This document shows, one piece after another, positions 12,577 to 23,111 of a stretch of 64,000 nt of DNA. Source of the DNA: Coprinus comatus (taxonomy: Eukaryota > Basidiomycota > Agaricomycetes > Agaricales > Agaricaceae); the NCBI GenBank assembly GCA_034638255.1, contig JAWPGT010000043.1, positions 124,001 through 188,000 of the forward strand. The letters run 5' to 3'. The notes under the pieces were generated by a model. It saw only the letters and a program-made list of their open reading frames with translations, was not told the origin of the DNA and ran no database searches. How positions within the stretch are numbered: position 1 is the stretch's first letter; the number at the start of each line of letters is the position of its first letter. Position numbers and translations under genes: made by a program.

Positions 12577-12955
12577 AAAAAGCCTATGCATTTGATGATT
12601 GATGATGAATACACGAAATGAATGCCGAAACGAAAACAAACAAAAAAAAGACGAGGAAGTTCGATTGCTGTGCTATTGATGCCTATTTCAATGTCTTGCC
12701 CCTTTCTTGGTACTTTTGCTTTTTTTTTCTTGACTCTTCGAACCATTGGTTTTATTAATTAGTGTTTTGGATTCTTCAAATATTCAAATGTCACTGGGCT
12801 GATTTCTGCTTTTCTTGGTTTTCTCCTATCACTTTCCCCATCATCTTATACCCACCACAATTTACACCTCGCACATTCTACTACATCTTCGACTCCTATG
12901 TTGTAATGTAATTAAAACTTTTATACAGTCTTTCTATTCTTAATTGTTTGCGTCT
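12577..12955. other. Convergent 3' UTR region
   Basis: 380 bp between the stop codons of the aquaglyceroporin (+) and coproporphyrinogen oxidase (-) genes. It is AT-rich and must carry both polyadenylation regions. No other gene is seen. Confidence 0.5.
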
Positions 12956-14104
12956 TTAAACCCAAGCTTTGGGTGCCTTCAAAATCTGTACCAACTTCCA
13001 TTCCTCTGTTCCCTCTTCCTCGCCTAACTCGCTCATATACTCCCATCTAGCAGTTTCAGGCAAACTCATCAGAATACTTTCGATTCTGGCTCCAGGAGTC
13101 ATTAAACCGAATTTTGTTCCTCTATCATAAACGAGGTTGAATTCAACGTATCGACCTCTACGAATGAGTTGCCATCGTCTTTGGTGTGGTGTGTATGGAA
13201 TTGAATGGCGGATCTATTTTTTAAGATGTTAGATTAATTTATCAATGGCATATATTCAAATGAGAAAACTGACCTTGAGAATTGGTATATAAGAAGGAAC
13301 GAAGGCGTCTCCACAACTTCTAATGAACGCAAATACTTCTTCCTTAGTCTGTGGCCTCTTTACTCCTTCGCCTATCTTCAAATGTTTCCCCTCATTCAAA
13401 TCGTCAAAAAACAACCCTCCAATTCCCCTAGTCTCTCCTCGATGAGAAATATAGAAATATTCATCGCACCAAGATTTGAAAGCTTGGTAGAGTTCCGTAC
13501 TTCCGTTTACTAAACAAGCGGATTGGATGGTTTCATGCCAGTGTTTACAGTCTTCTTCGTACAAATAAGATGGCGTTAAATCGGATCCTCCACCGAACCA
13601 CCAAGCCAAAACTTTTGGTTCTTCTCCCGTTCCTGATTCTCCTGAAGGTTCTGTAATTTCGAAGTAACGATAGTTGGCATGAACGGTAGGTGCATGTGGA
13701 TTTCTAGGGTGGACGACTAGACTTAAACCCGCAGCGAAAAATGGAAGACCTTCTTTAGAATCTGGTAATGGCATTGATGTATGATCAGCTCGCATTTGTT
13801 TGATAGCTGCTGGTGGAAGATTTCCATGAACAATGCTGATATTGACGCCAGCTTTCTCGAGAATTGATTCATAAGAAGGTTGAATTGTAGATGGGTTAGC
13901 ATTGGTATTGGTATCGGTTGCAGCAGGAACAGCAAAAACACAAGAACATCCAGAACCTCCTTGTGCACGGACCCATGAATCTTGTTTGAATGGTGGTGAA
14001 TTAGGATCAAGAGATTCGAATGCAGAAACGATGGTTTGTTGAAGATTGTTTATGTACGTCGTCATACGTTCGCGCATTGGCTTTGTTGTATCACCCACAG
14101 ACAT
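12956..14104 (-). CDS. HEM13: Coproporphyrinogen III oxidase, oxygen-dependent
   Basis: Converts coproporphyrinogen III to protoporphyrinogen IX in heme synthesis. Two exons, 14104-13274 and 13213-12956, are split by a 60-nt intron (13214-13273), giving about 362 residues, slightly longer than yeast Hem13. Family signatures in order: [49 protein letters not shown] with the conserved [50 protein letters not shown], and after the intron [32 protein letters not shown]. The alignment is unbroken, so the gene looks intact. There is no mitochondrial presequence, as expected for the cytosolic fungal enzyme. Confidence 0.96.
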
Positions 14105-15896
14105 TGTGTTGGTAGTTTGTGGTACTTGGTTGTTGTTGGATGAGGAGAGTGGTTTGAAGGATGGATGAATTCGTAGACCGGGTATTTGTGATTAGACGTA
14201 GCAATCTGGATTTCCCGGGATCGGTCCGGGCACTGCCCGGAGGCAGGGTCTGGATTGCCGACTGGAGGCTACCAGGCCGAGACTCTACTGAACAATTCCA
14301 TCATCCTAACGAGACCGGTTCCTCAAACATCCCCTGGTATCCCTTAGGACAGAGTTAAGCGAATTCAAGGCACGATTTGACGAACTTCAAAAGTTCTCCA
14401 GTAAGACGTATGGTTATCACATTCGTAGAGGAGCTACTTGAGAAATGACTGGTCACAGGCTCTCCTCAGGTTCCCTTTTCTCTGTGTATATGATACAATG
14501 TTGGTAGAATTTCGAACACATCTAAGTAAATCCGACCCGAATCATTTCCTGGCGGATAGTACAGGCACTAATGGAATGTTGGGTGATATGTGTGATCTCA
14601 AAGCGAGGAAAGGTTTCAGTTACTTCCTGAAGCACAAAGACGAATCGAATTTCAACGCTCATTCTAGCAGTATTACTTACCGATAATTGGCGTTTTAAAT
14701 TATCTCCAAATCGTCAAGGTGATGGTAGTATAGGGGACATATGGGTCTCCAATTTTGTGACCGTTCCTCCGAGTTGTTCATAGACCACCACGCATGGCTC
14801 GTCAAACCCTAGGACTACTGTGATTATTTCTCGAAGCACAACAAGTACTATTTATAGGCTTTTGAAAATTCTAAATTCTCAGGTACACAATCGTCAACGT
14901 TTCAACGCTTTCACATAGCCAATATCTGTGCCTCTCTGGAACCTGATACTCGACCACGGGATGCCTCTTAGAGTTCTAATACGACAGCGACACAAAATTG
15001 CATCTTATTAACAACAATGACAAGTTACAATGTTAGTTTTGAATTTAAACAGTAACATGAGGATGAGTGGAGTGCGAAAGGAAGTGAAGTGATATTACCC
15101 CGATCGTCAGATGACCCTTCGCTAAGCGACTCCGAAGCACATCCCTCTTTTGAAATCCATGTTCAGAATACTAACCCCGCATCTTACCCCACAACACAAC
15201 CTTTAAGAAAAATTGTTTGTTTCCCCAGAGTCAGCTGAAATGCTGGCCGGGGTTAAATGCACTTCTTTTTTCATTATGGGAAAAAATGATATTTTTTGAC
15301 GAAATATATCCACCCAAGTTGTTACACGCTCGCAACTCAATTTCAGATGCAAAGTGTTGTGGAGCCCCGCGGTTAGTCACCTGGTCTGACTTCATACAGC
15401 ATTTCGACGTTATATTTTCGCGTTCTGCCCGACTTTTGAAATAGAAACACTGAAATCTCAATTGGTTACTTGCATATCATGAAAACGGACAGCATGTTAT
15501 CTAACTAGTGTACTTGTAGACCTACTGTTATGTGAATGTACCACTACGTCCCCCATTTCTCAAGCTTCAATACGAGATTGCTGTTGATTTTGAGATACAT
15601 ATGATTTTTTGAAAAAGTGGAGCAGAAGCCTTCTTCGTAGGGTCATGTATAACTCCGTGTGATACAAATCTGGACGTATACATACCGCTGTGGAAACTAT
15701 CAACATTCTTACAGATGTGACATTGTCTGTCATGCGATCATTTTGTATACAACCTTCTCTCTCTTATGACCAGTTTTCAATTATGATTCCTTAAAATCAT
15801 GATAGAAGAGCTGCATGGCCAAAATCACAAGCAACTTTCGACATTCTGCGTCAATAATCAACAAGGAGTTTGAGAGAAGAAAACCATTAGATAAAG
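14105..15896. other. 1.8-kb intergenic stretch
   Basis: Upstream of HEM13 (-) and of the HsbA-like gene (+), so both promoters lie here. Short open stretches have no recognisable domains. There is no tRNA and no obvious repeat. Confidence 0.4.
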
Positions 15897-15904
15897 TATA
15901 AAAG
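15897..15904 (+). promoter_or_regulatory. TATA box of the HsbA-like gene
   Basis: TATAAAAG lies 60 bp upstream of the ATG at 15964, followed by a short leader ending in a CAACATTAACATG context. This is a good position for a strong TATA promoter, fitting an abundantly secreted protein. Confidence 0.6.
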
Positions 15905-15963
15905 GCTAAGTGTTTTGAGCTGTAAGATCATCGAGCTTATACATCTCATTCAACAACATTAAC

Positions 15964-16687
15964 ATGCTTTTCAAAAACTTCATCTACCTCGCTTCCATTG
16001 TTGCTACTGCTTACGGAGCCACTGTCACTGATGTATTGGCTGACCTTGCCGCTGTCAAAGCTCGAGTCACCACTCTCGACAGCTCCATCGCTGCTTTCCC
16101 AAACCCTGGTGGAACATTGGCACAGGCTTTGGTAAATGAATGATCACCCATCTTTTTCAAATAGTATGAATCATGATACCGCTTTCCAGACTATTCACAG
16201 CAATGCTGGTACCACCAAGACCGCCATTGACAAGACAAACACTGACGCCTTAGTACGTGTCATAACTACCTCTTACTAGCATACAGTTTAAAGTCATAAT
16301 AAATCCCTTCCGAATTCACTTAGACCGTCGCTGGTCCCGTCTCCGACGCTGACGGTACTTCAATCATCAACGCCATTACCGATATCCAGCCTCTCATTAA
16401 CAGCGCTCTCACTGGAATTGTCGACAAGAAACCTGCAATTGATGCCCTCCCCATTGGTGGTGTCCCTGCTCTCGTCAAGCAAGATTTGGCCGACCTTCAG
16501 GCTAGTACTAACGCCCTTGAAGACACTCTCATCGACCGTACTCCCGTAAGTCACGCCCCGTTGAAACTTGAAGTTGTTCTGACGAGCAATTTATTAACTG
16601 TTTCAGGCTTCTTTGTTGGCTCAGGCTCAAGCTCTTCAGAGCCAGATCAATGCCGCTTTTGCTACTGCTATTGCCGCCTATGCCTAA
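15964..16687 (+). CDS. HsbA-like secreted protein (hydrophobic surface-binding protein family)
   Basis: Four exons (15964-16131, 16190-16252, 16324-16545, 16607-16687) give 177 residues. The first 18 or so form a signal peptide (MLFKNFIYLASIVATAYG). The rest is small, alanine- and serine-rich and helical, with heptad-like leucine and alanine spacing. Family features include DVLADLAAVKARVTTLDSSIAAFP near the N-terminus and repeated short LINSAL / IDALP-type segments, ending QALQSQINAAFATAIAAYA. HsbA of Aspergillus is secreted, binds hydrophobic surfaces and recruits hydrolases; a similar extracellular role is inference here. No cysteines are visible in the mature part, which separates it from hydrophobins. 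All splice sites are GT-AG and in phase. Confidence 0.8.
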
Positions 16688-16772
16688 AGGATTTTTGTTG
16701 TTGTAAAGTTATGCCAAGTAAAGGCTATAAAGCCTTATTGAGTCTATACTTATATCATTATGTATGTGTTAC

Positions 16773-16846
16773 ATGGATTCGAACACCCTGAGAATCACAT
16801 CAGATCTACGGTGTTAGATCTTGACCGCCTACTATACTAACCATAC
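16773..16846 (-). pseudogene. tRNA-like relic with A and B boxes
   Basis: On the minus strand a perfect match to the degenerate A box TRGYNNARYNGG occurs at 16828-16839. It is followed 42 nt later by TGTTCGAATCC (16775-16785), one base off the B box. Acceptor and T stems do not pair, and no run of T follows directly, so this is a decayed tRNA or a tRNA-derived fragment. The long box spacing would suit a class II (Leu/Ser-like) or intron-containing ancestor. No anticodon can be assigned. Confidence 0.4.
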
Positions 16847-17267
16847 TTTAAGGTGGCTAAGAACGTAAGAGAAATTCCTGAGGCAAGTTATATCAAATAA
16901 GGAGACACCATCATAGAGCCTAATGTTTGTTAAGAAAACACTTGTGCAGAGATTTTTGAGGAATTTGCGAGTGGTTACAGTAGATTTTCCATATTTCCTC
17001 TCGTCTTCATTGATAATATGAATAAATAAGTATAGGAACTGGTGAAAACCTGAGATATATAACAGACTCTATACAACTATTTTGGTCCGGGGGTTTGATA
17101 TGAACTTGAAGTTATAAATAGACAAAATGTAATGTTAAATTGACACAATCCGCTGTATAACACTATATATTTCACTGTATACTACCTGCGAGAGTCTCCA
17201 AAGTACCTGTGTATTGGGTACATTATTCCAGAGTTGGGAAAATTGACAATGCAAATTTCACCATTGC

Positions 17268-17530
17268 GATCCTCGATCCATGCAAAGCGAGAAACCACAC
17301 AGTGCGTCTGAGTGTCTGTCAAAGTTTGAGAAGATAGTTAAGTGGGTGCTTGACATCAGCAGACCTTGAGGTTCCTGTAGAGGCATCTGATTGTTTTATG
17401 AGATATAGTCTAGTTTTCTTTATTATAATTCACATAATTTATTTAAGGGAAGCCCGTGTTACTCGAATGTCCACCAATATACCGACAGATGTAAGTGAAA
17501 TGGGGTTGACCTTATTACAATGGGTCGGGA
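17268..17530 (+). pseudogene. Duplicated 3'-end remnant of the kinase-like gene
   Basis: This stretch resembles the last exons of the gene downstream (18,893-19,111). Shared in order are CATGCAAAGYGAAACCAC-like sequence, GAGTGTCTGTC, a TTTGANAAGATAGT block, CTGTNGANGCATC(T/C)GATTGTTTTATG and TCCACCAATATACCGACAGATGTAA. The reading frame contains stops (TGA within the copy of the acidic segment), so it is non-coding debris of a tandem duplication or gene conversion. Confidence 0.7.
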
Positions 17531-17636
17531 GTACTGTGTCGGCGCTCGGGAGTCTAATTCTCTATGTGACAGTCACCGTTGTTCTCTGTCACGGACGTCC
17601 TCAATAGCAACCTCTGGGTCTATTAGTACCTGTATC

Positions 17637-19171
17637 ATGCTTATCGGTCAGACTGCAGTACTCTCTCTGATTAGCTTAGGGGTAGGGGTACATCTCTACA
17701 GGCCCATTTATCTGATTCGTGTGCGTGGAATAACAACCACCATCTACTGGACTGTTCGTTCTTGGCTTTTCAACCATCCTATCACTCCAGAATACAGTAT
17801 TTGGGATGAAGGGCTTCCTTGGCCTGAACACGACAAGTGGTTAAGCGAAAGAGAACGCGTTATTGGCTTATGGCAATTTCTTCGACCGTTCTTCTCCCTG
17901 CATGGATATGACCTTTATACACTTGTAAAACGACCCAACAGTGATTACCTCATACCGCCAACAAATGGAATCTTATCCAACAAGAATGCCAATTATCCTT
18001 ATGCAAAGAGTCTTTTCGAAAGCGAGGAAGAAGCCCATTTCAGTTTAATTGTGAGTTTGTTAACTCCCTTTTTGAACACCATGTTATGACCGTATGAAGT
18101 CTCAGATTGCATGGCCAGCTCGTGACAAACAAGGGCGCGAATTGATTATTAAGTGAGTCTGGCGGTGTTATTTCGCTACAATTACTCAATCTTGTAGGCC
18201 AGTATCAGGTGCATCCCCTTCACCCGAGCTCAAAGCTTACCGGTTATTACATTCTGAACCACTTTGTCATGATCCACGCAACCGCACAATGCCGATTATC
18301 GAGTATCTTACATTCAATCAACAAACATTCATTGTCATGCCAAGGTAGATTCTTTCCTGTCTGTTACCTTCTACATGTGTTGACTTGGGTCGTAAGGTGG
18401 TCCATTGCACGAGACGGCGACTTTGTAAAGGTCTGCGAAATACTTAGATATGCTCGTGACTTCATTGAGGCAAGTATTGGGCTCTGAAACATTATCTTGA
18501 AAATTGGGAATCTGTTGATATCTCATACTACATTTGAAGGCAGTTGTTTTTCTTCACGAAAATAAAATTGCTCATGGTGATCTCAATGATCAGAATATAT
18601 ACATGGATATCCTTGTACCCCGTCGGCCAGTACTTGCTGGGGTTAATGGGCCCGAGCGCAAACATGCCCTCATAGATTTTGAGACAGCAGTTTTACCAAT
18701 GGACGATGGATCTTACTCCCCAAAGTTCGAAAAGACCGCTAAACATGATATAAATGCGCTTTCATACACGTTATCTGTCAAAATCGGAGTACGTTTTATA
18801 TTTTTGTTCTACTACCCATAAATCCCCAAAGCACTGAAAGACGAATACAGTGCATTGAACACATTGTTCCCGAATTGACCAGTTTATCGCAATCCATGGA
18901 AAGTGAAACACCACCCACAGCGGCTGAGTGTCTGTCGAGGTTTGATGAGATAGTAAAGCGGTTGACAGCGGAGGAACTTGAGCTCCCTGTGGAAGCATCC
19001 GATTGTTTTAATGGTAAACTTGATTTTCCGTTTGATATTCCACGTACTAAAATTTATTCAAGGAAAACTCGTGTATCGCAAAGGTCCACCAATATACCGA
19101 CAGATGTAATGCGAGACTATGTCTCTCACAGATCAAGAACTGGTGCCCATTCCCATGAATACTGTGAATAA
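17637..19171 (+). CDS. Atypical protein-kinase-like protein with an N-terminal membrane segment
   Basis: Starting at the ATG at 17637, an N-terminal hydrophobic stretch (VLSLISLGVGVHLYRPIYLI) precedes a soluble region with ARDKQGRELIIKPVSG. The family-like exon order is ...LLHSEPLCHDPRNRTMPIIEYL, IVMPRW, then the catalytic loop VVFLHENKIAHGDLNDQNIYMDI and LIDFETAVLP. The loop is HGD rather than HRD, and the magnesium motif is DFE rather than DFG, so phosphotransfer activity is doubtful. Introns begin at 18051 (GTGAGT), near 18153, 18343 and 18472, and in the 18775-18840 region. After the kinase part comes a tail with TAAECLSRFDEIVKRL, ending at 19171. The 3' end is partly duplicated upstream at 17268-17530. 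Expanded kinase-like families of this kind are common in agaricomycetes. Exact exon ends near 18780 are uncertain. Confidence 0.65.
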
Positions 19172-19395
19172 AAATCCAATAATCGATTGTCTTTGTTAGA
19201 GTCCCCACATGGTTTAATTCTTGGAGGGTTCTATGGAGGTCTTACCGAACCATTGGTTGAAATGGAATGATGCATTGGGTACTCTATCTCTTAGATAGAT
19301 AGTAGGCGGTTTAACGATGTGATCCGTAACACCCAGCCTTTAACGAGCTCAAGTTAATGACAGATAACTTGAAATGTAGTGATTGCAAAATCAAA
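19172..19395. other. Intergenic
   Basis: Short spacer with a TTAGATAGATAGTAGGCGG-like stretch. No gene is recognised. Confidence 0.3.
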
Positions 19396-19396
19396 A

Positions 19397-19690
19397 AGGT
19401 TGACCATACTCGAATTCGCCTTCCTCCGTTCCACCCCTTCGAATAGTAGTAATATGACTATAAGGAATAATGCAATTCATAGTCACAGATATATGATACG
19501 ATGGTCTTGTATCCACAGAATCCGCAAGAGGAATGACAATTCTTGAACTTGAATCTTGTGATCCTGAAGGAACAATCTGGTATCGGACTGCGGATTCTGA
19601 TGTCGATGTTCTTGTGTACCTATGACAATAGTAGATTAATTAAGAGGGGTGTCGGTATCCTCCATATTATCTTGTACTGTTCAATTACAA
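19397..19690 (-). pseudogene. Possible DUF6593-like exon or relic
   Basis: On the minus strand an open stretch reads RTSTSESAVRYQIVPSGS, then VIPLADSVDTRPSYHISVT and IIPYSHITTIRRGGTEEGE, before a TGA. The ITTIRRGG segment after a short beta-rich stretch resembles the small DUF6593 family of mushroom fungi. I cannot find a convincing start exon (a minus-strand ATG near 19,660 gives only nine codons) or the expected C-terminal half, so this is probably a fragment. Low confidence in the family. Confidence 0.3.
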
Positions 19691-20456
19691 GGTACGCGAT
19701 CACCTACTCTGGTAGGTCATCTATGGGGTTCGGAAGATTCTAGGTGCGTATGTACTGGTATCATCATCGACATTCTTGTATCATCAGCACCAACATCCCC
19801 TTCTTCGGGCCTGATATCATGTGAAGGCCATGTAAGTACGATCTCGGGCAATTTTGGTAGTAACAGGGGAGCTCTCTGCCAACATGGTCCACTGACAGCA
19901 GGTTCAAATGACGGTGGTGGAGCTTGGGCGTCATTTACTATATTATCTTGTCTATTGGTTTGTTTTGACTGGATGTCGGGAGGAGATTCAGATTGTCTCT
20001 TTTTGCCTCTAATTCGGGTCGCATGGTAATGATTTTATGCTAAGGATATTGATTCAACTGAGTCCTACTCACTTAGATTTTGTCATTTTGAGAGCAATTT
20101 TTATGCATAACACACGACTATTAATGCTTAACGATTCGTCGGAGTACGATTTTACCATGTCGAGGCGGTGCTGTGTATTTTTATTGTTTCAGTGGCTTCC
20201 TGTTTTCAAACAATTTACCAATTTCTCTGTCGCGGTTAGAATTTTTTTTTTGATTGACGTCGTCTCCAAGGTGAAGCAAAGCAGAACAATGTAACATAAC
20301 AGCGGCCTTGTTCTTACAAGTCGCAACGCTGCCTAAAAACAAAGCTATACAGACTAATGGATGAGAGGAGTGAATAATTTAATTAATTTAAATCAACCTA
20401 AGATAAACATTAACCTCCCACTTTCAACTTTTCAAACAATCGAGTACTCAAGTACA
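19691..20456. other. Intergenic, no clear gene
   Basis: Open stretches on the plus strand (such as 19649-20029) lack any recognisable motif. The last 100 bp is the 3' flank of COQ8. Confidence 0.35.
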
Positions 20457-22691
20457 TCAATTTTCTTCTCCAACTTTATACCCACCAACAACCTTCTCCC
20501 AAATCATCCTAGTATCCACTTCGGCATCCAATCTAGCAGCCAACAAGAAAGCACCACTTAACTTCCTATTCAAACTGTATGTTTCTCTTGGAGGAGGCGT
20601 TAATCTATGTTGTAACATAACAGGAATAAAACTTCTAATATCTTTCGTGATTTGTGTCCATTGAGAATTTGGTCCGAATCCGAATGGTTGTGGTGTGGTT
20701 GATTTAAATGGCGTTGCGAGTAGTGTTAGAGAGGTTATATGCGCATCAAGCATTTCCTATAGGGAATATTTAGTAATACATAGTGAATCGGTGATATTGA
20801 AGGTTTTACCTTGTTTTCTTCGCCTGTTAGGTAACCTAATTTGAGACTCCATTTTTTACATGCTTCATAATCGTCTAACGAAGCTGCTTGGAGAAGCTGG
20901 AACCAGTCATCCATGAATTCTTTACTATACGATCTAGTTGCGCCAAAGTCTACTAGCTCAATCTGTGCATATATTCAGCCTCCTCAAACCCACAAATGTA
21001 AAATAGAAACATACTTGTCGCGTTTTTTGGTTCCATAGGAAGTTTGTCCAGTTAGGATCAGTTTGCATAGTTCGGAATACGAACAATTCCTTCAAACATA
21101 TTTCTATAATTCTAGAGGCAATCTGTTCAAGAGGTCAGCGCATATACGCACTTCTCTTGAGAGATACTCACGTCATTACGATCCTCTTGACTCAATTGGG
21201 CTCTATTAGCCTCACCAACACTAACACCACCAACCATCTCCATAACCAAAACCTCATCTGTACTTCCTTCCCAAACCCAAGGAACCTTAAATCTTCCATC
21301 ATCACCTAACCATTCCTTCTTTCCAAACATCCTCAAATACTCCGCTTCCCTAGTATACAAACATTCGTCTTTCAATTCATCCTTCAGCACTTGAATGGAT
21401 TTATCCAGAAACAATCCTTTAGGGAGGATTTTACTTGCTGTGAGGAGCATACGAACATATGACAAGTCACTTTCAATCGAATGCCGGATATTTGGGAATT
21501 GCACTTTTACAGCAACAGATATGGGTTTTGAAGTAGGTGAATATTCGGCTTTGAGTGTGGCACGATGTACTTGTCCAATCGAAGCAGCAGCAAAAGGAAT
21601 ATGTTCAAATGCATCAAAATATTTCTCTTCCCAATTATCACCCAAGGCATCACAAAAAACTTGATTAAGTTGATTGGAAGGCATATAATGTGCGCTATCT
21701 TGAACTCTTCGGAATATAGCGTCTACGTCTGGTGGAAGGAGGTGTGTATCTTGTATACTCATAAATTGACCGAGTTTAAGTGCGGCCCCACGCATTTGGG
21801 ATAGTTTGGATACGAGACGACGGATGTTAGATTCGTTTAATATTAATGAGCCTGTAGATTCTTCGGATGAGGCGGTGCGGCGGATGAGTTCACTTGCTGC
21901 GCCGTATCCTAAAGATGCTGCAAGACCTATATTTATTTACGGAATTTAGTATCTTATTGGATCGAGATATTAAGGGAGAAGTTACTGACCGCCGTAGTGG
22001 AATAACCGGCCTATACGTGACGAAGGGACTTTGGAAGACTTGAGAACCCGTACGGGTGGTGTATATGGGATGGTATCCTGGTGCGAAACTATACTCTAGA
22101 CCACTTCCCATTAAAATGAGAAGATGTGGCCAAGATGAAAACACGTACTGCTTCAGAATTTATTATAACGGACTCTACCACTGGTATTGTAGGTATGGAT
22201 ACTTCCTCCATTTTTAATGTTGGTATATCATTTCCTTGAGGTGCAGGAGGGAGATTATCCTTCGCCTCAACATTCTGGATAGGAGCCCCCGCCTGTGTTT
22301 CCTTTTCTTCTACAGGTAGAACAACACTCTGTTGCACGCCTATAAGCTCGGACGGCACCTCCCTACCCAAACCAACGTTCAACTTATCCCCAGCAGTTTC
22401 TCCATACCGCACCCCAGTTCCAACGCCCACTGTTAGATTCGCAACTGCACCCTCCACTCCCGTTACTACATTGCCTCCATCCAAAGTCTCATTCAAAGCC
22501 GAGTCCGAAGTCGTAGCAATAGAAGGGTATGTAGGAGGACCTTCTATCCGCCTTCTCTTTCTCGCCCTATCCCTCGATACTTCAACCAACCCAGGAGCAA
22601 TCTGTGCACTTTTATACCGGATGATATTACCAAAGATATCAGCGGAAGTGTGAAGGACACATAGCCAGTTGTAGGCTGGTCCTGGAGGCAT
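20457..22691 (-). CDS. COQ8: COQ8/ABC1 atypical kinase of ubiquinone biosynthesis
   Basis: Mitochondrial UbiB-family protein needed to build coenzyme Q. The start is the ATG at 22691. The N-terminus is long (about 180 residues), with GAYNW-like then RDRARKRRRIEG, and is poorly conserved. Exons then carry IPYTPPVRVLKSSKVPSSRIGRLFHYGGLAASLGYGAA, the KxGQ motif (RGAALKLGQFMSIQD), the alanine-rich loop AAASIGQVHRA that replaces the P-loop, VAVKVQFP with the lysine, ECLYTREAEYLRMF, and VMEMVGG. After an intron at about 21,121-21,170 come FRTMQTDPNWTNFLW, VDFGATRSYS and the C-terminus LSGAFLLAARLDAEVDTRMIWE. All diagnostic UbiB motifs are in place and in frame across at least five introns, so the gene appears intact. 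The stop is near 20,457. Confidence 0.95.
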
Positions 22692-23111
22692 TCAAGTCAA
22701 TTATTTCTCTTTCTTTTTGTCTCTTCTTTTGTCCTAAGGTCAGTTATTCGAATCGTTGATGATTTCTGGTGGTTAGTATTTTTTACGACGCGTTATGATG
22801 CGATGGCCAAATGACGCGCCTGGGGAAGCGGCCGGCATCTGCCGAAGCTGGACCAACTCAACGTGTATTTATGCGGGTACATATTCTTTGTGTAATGCTC
22901 TTATGACATTCTCCCGTATAGATATTCTACTGCTGTATCGAACGCCAACTCTCCCAGATTATCTTAAGTGTTCTGTCTGGCGATCCTTCCGCTAGACTCT
23001 CCGCTGCTAAGTATATTAGAAAATGAAAGAACTTTTAATATCAAAAAAGAGCCTAGAGTTATTCGGACCATAGAGTAAATATTCTACATCGAGATATTAA
23101 GAGATGATAAC
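22692..23111. other. Intergenic between COQ8 start and F-box gene 3' end
   Basis: Contains the COQ8 promoter region. No conserved coding sequence is visible. Confidence 0.4.
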
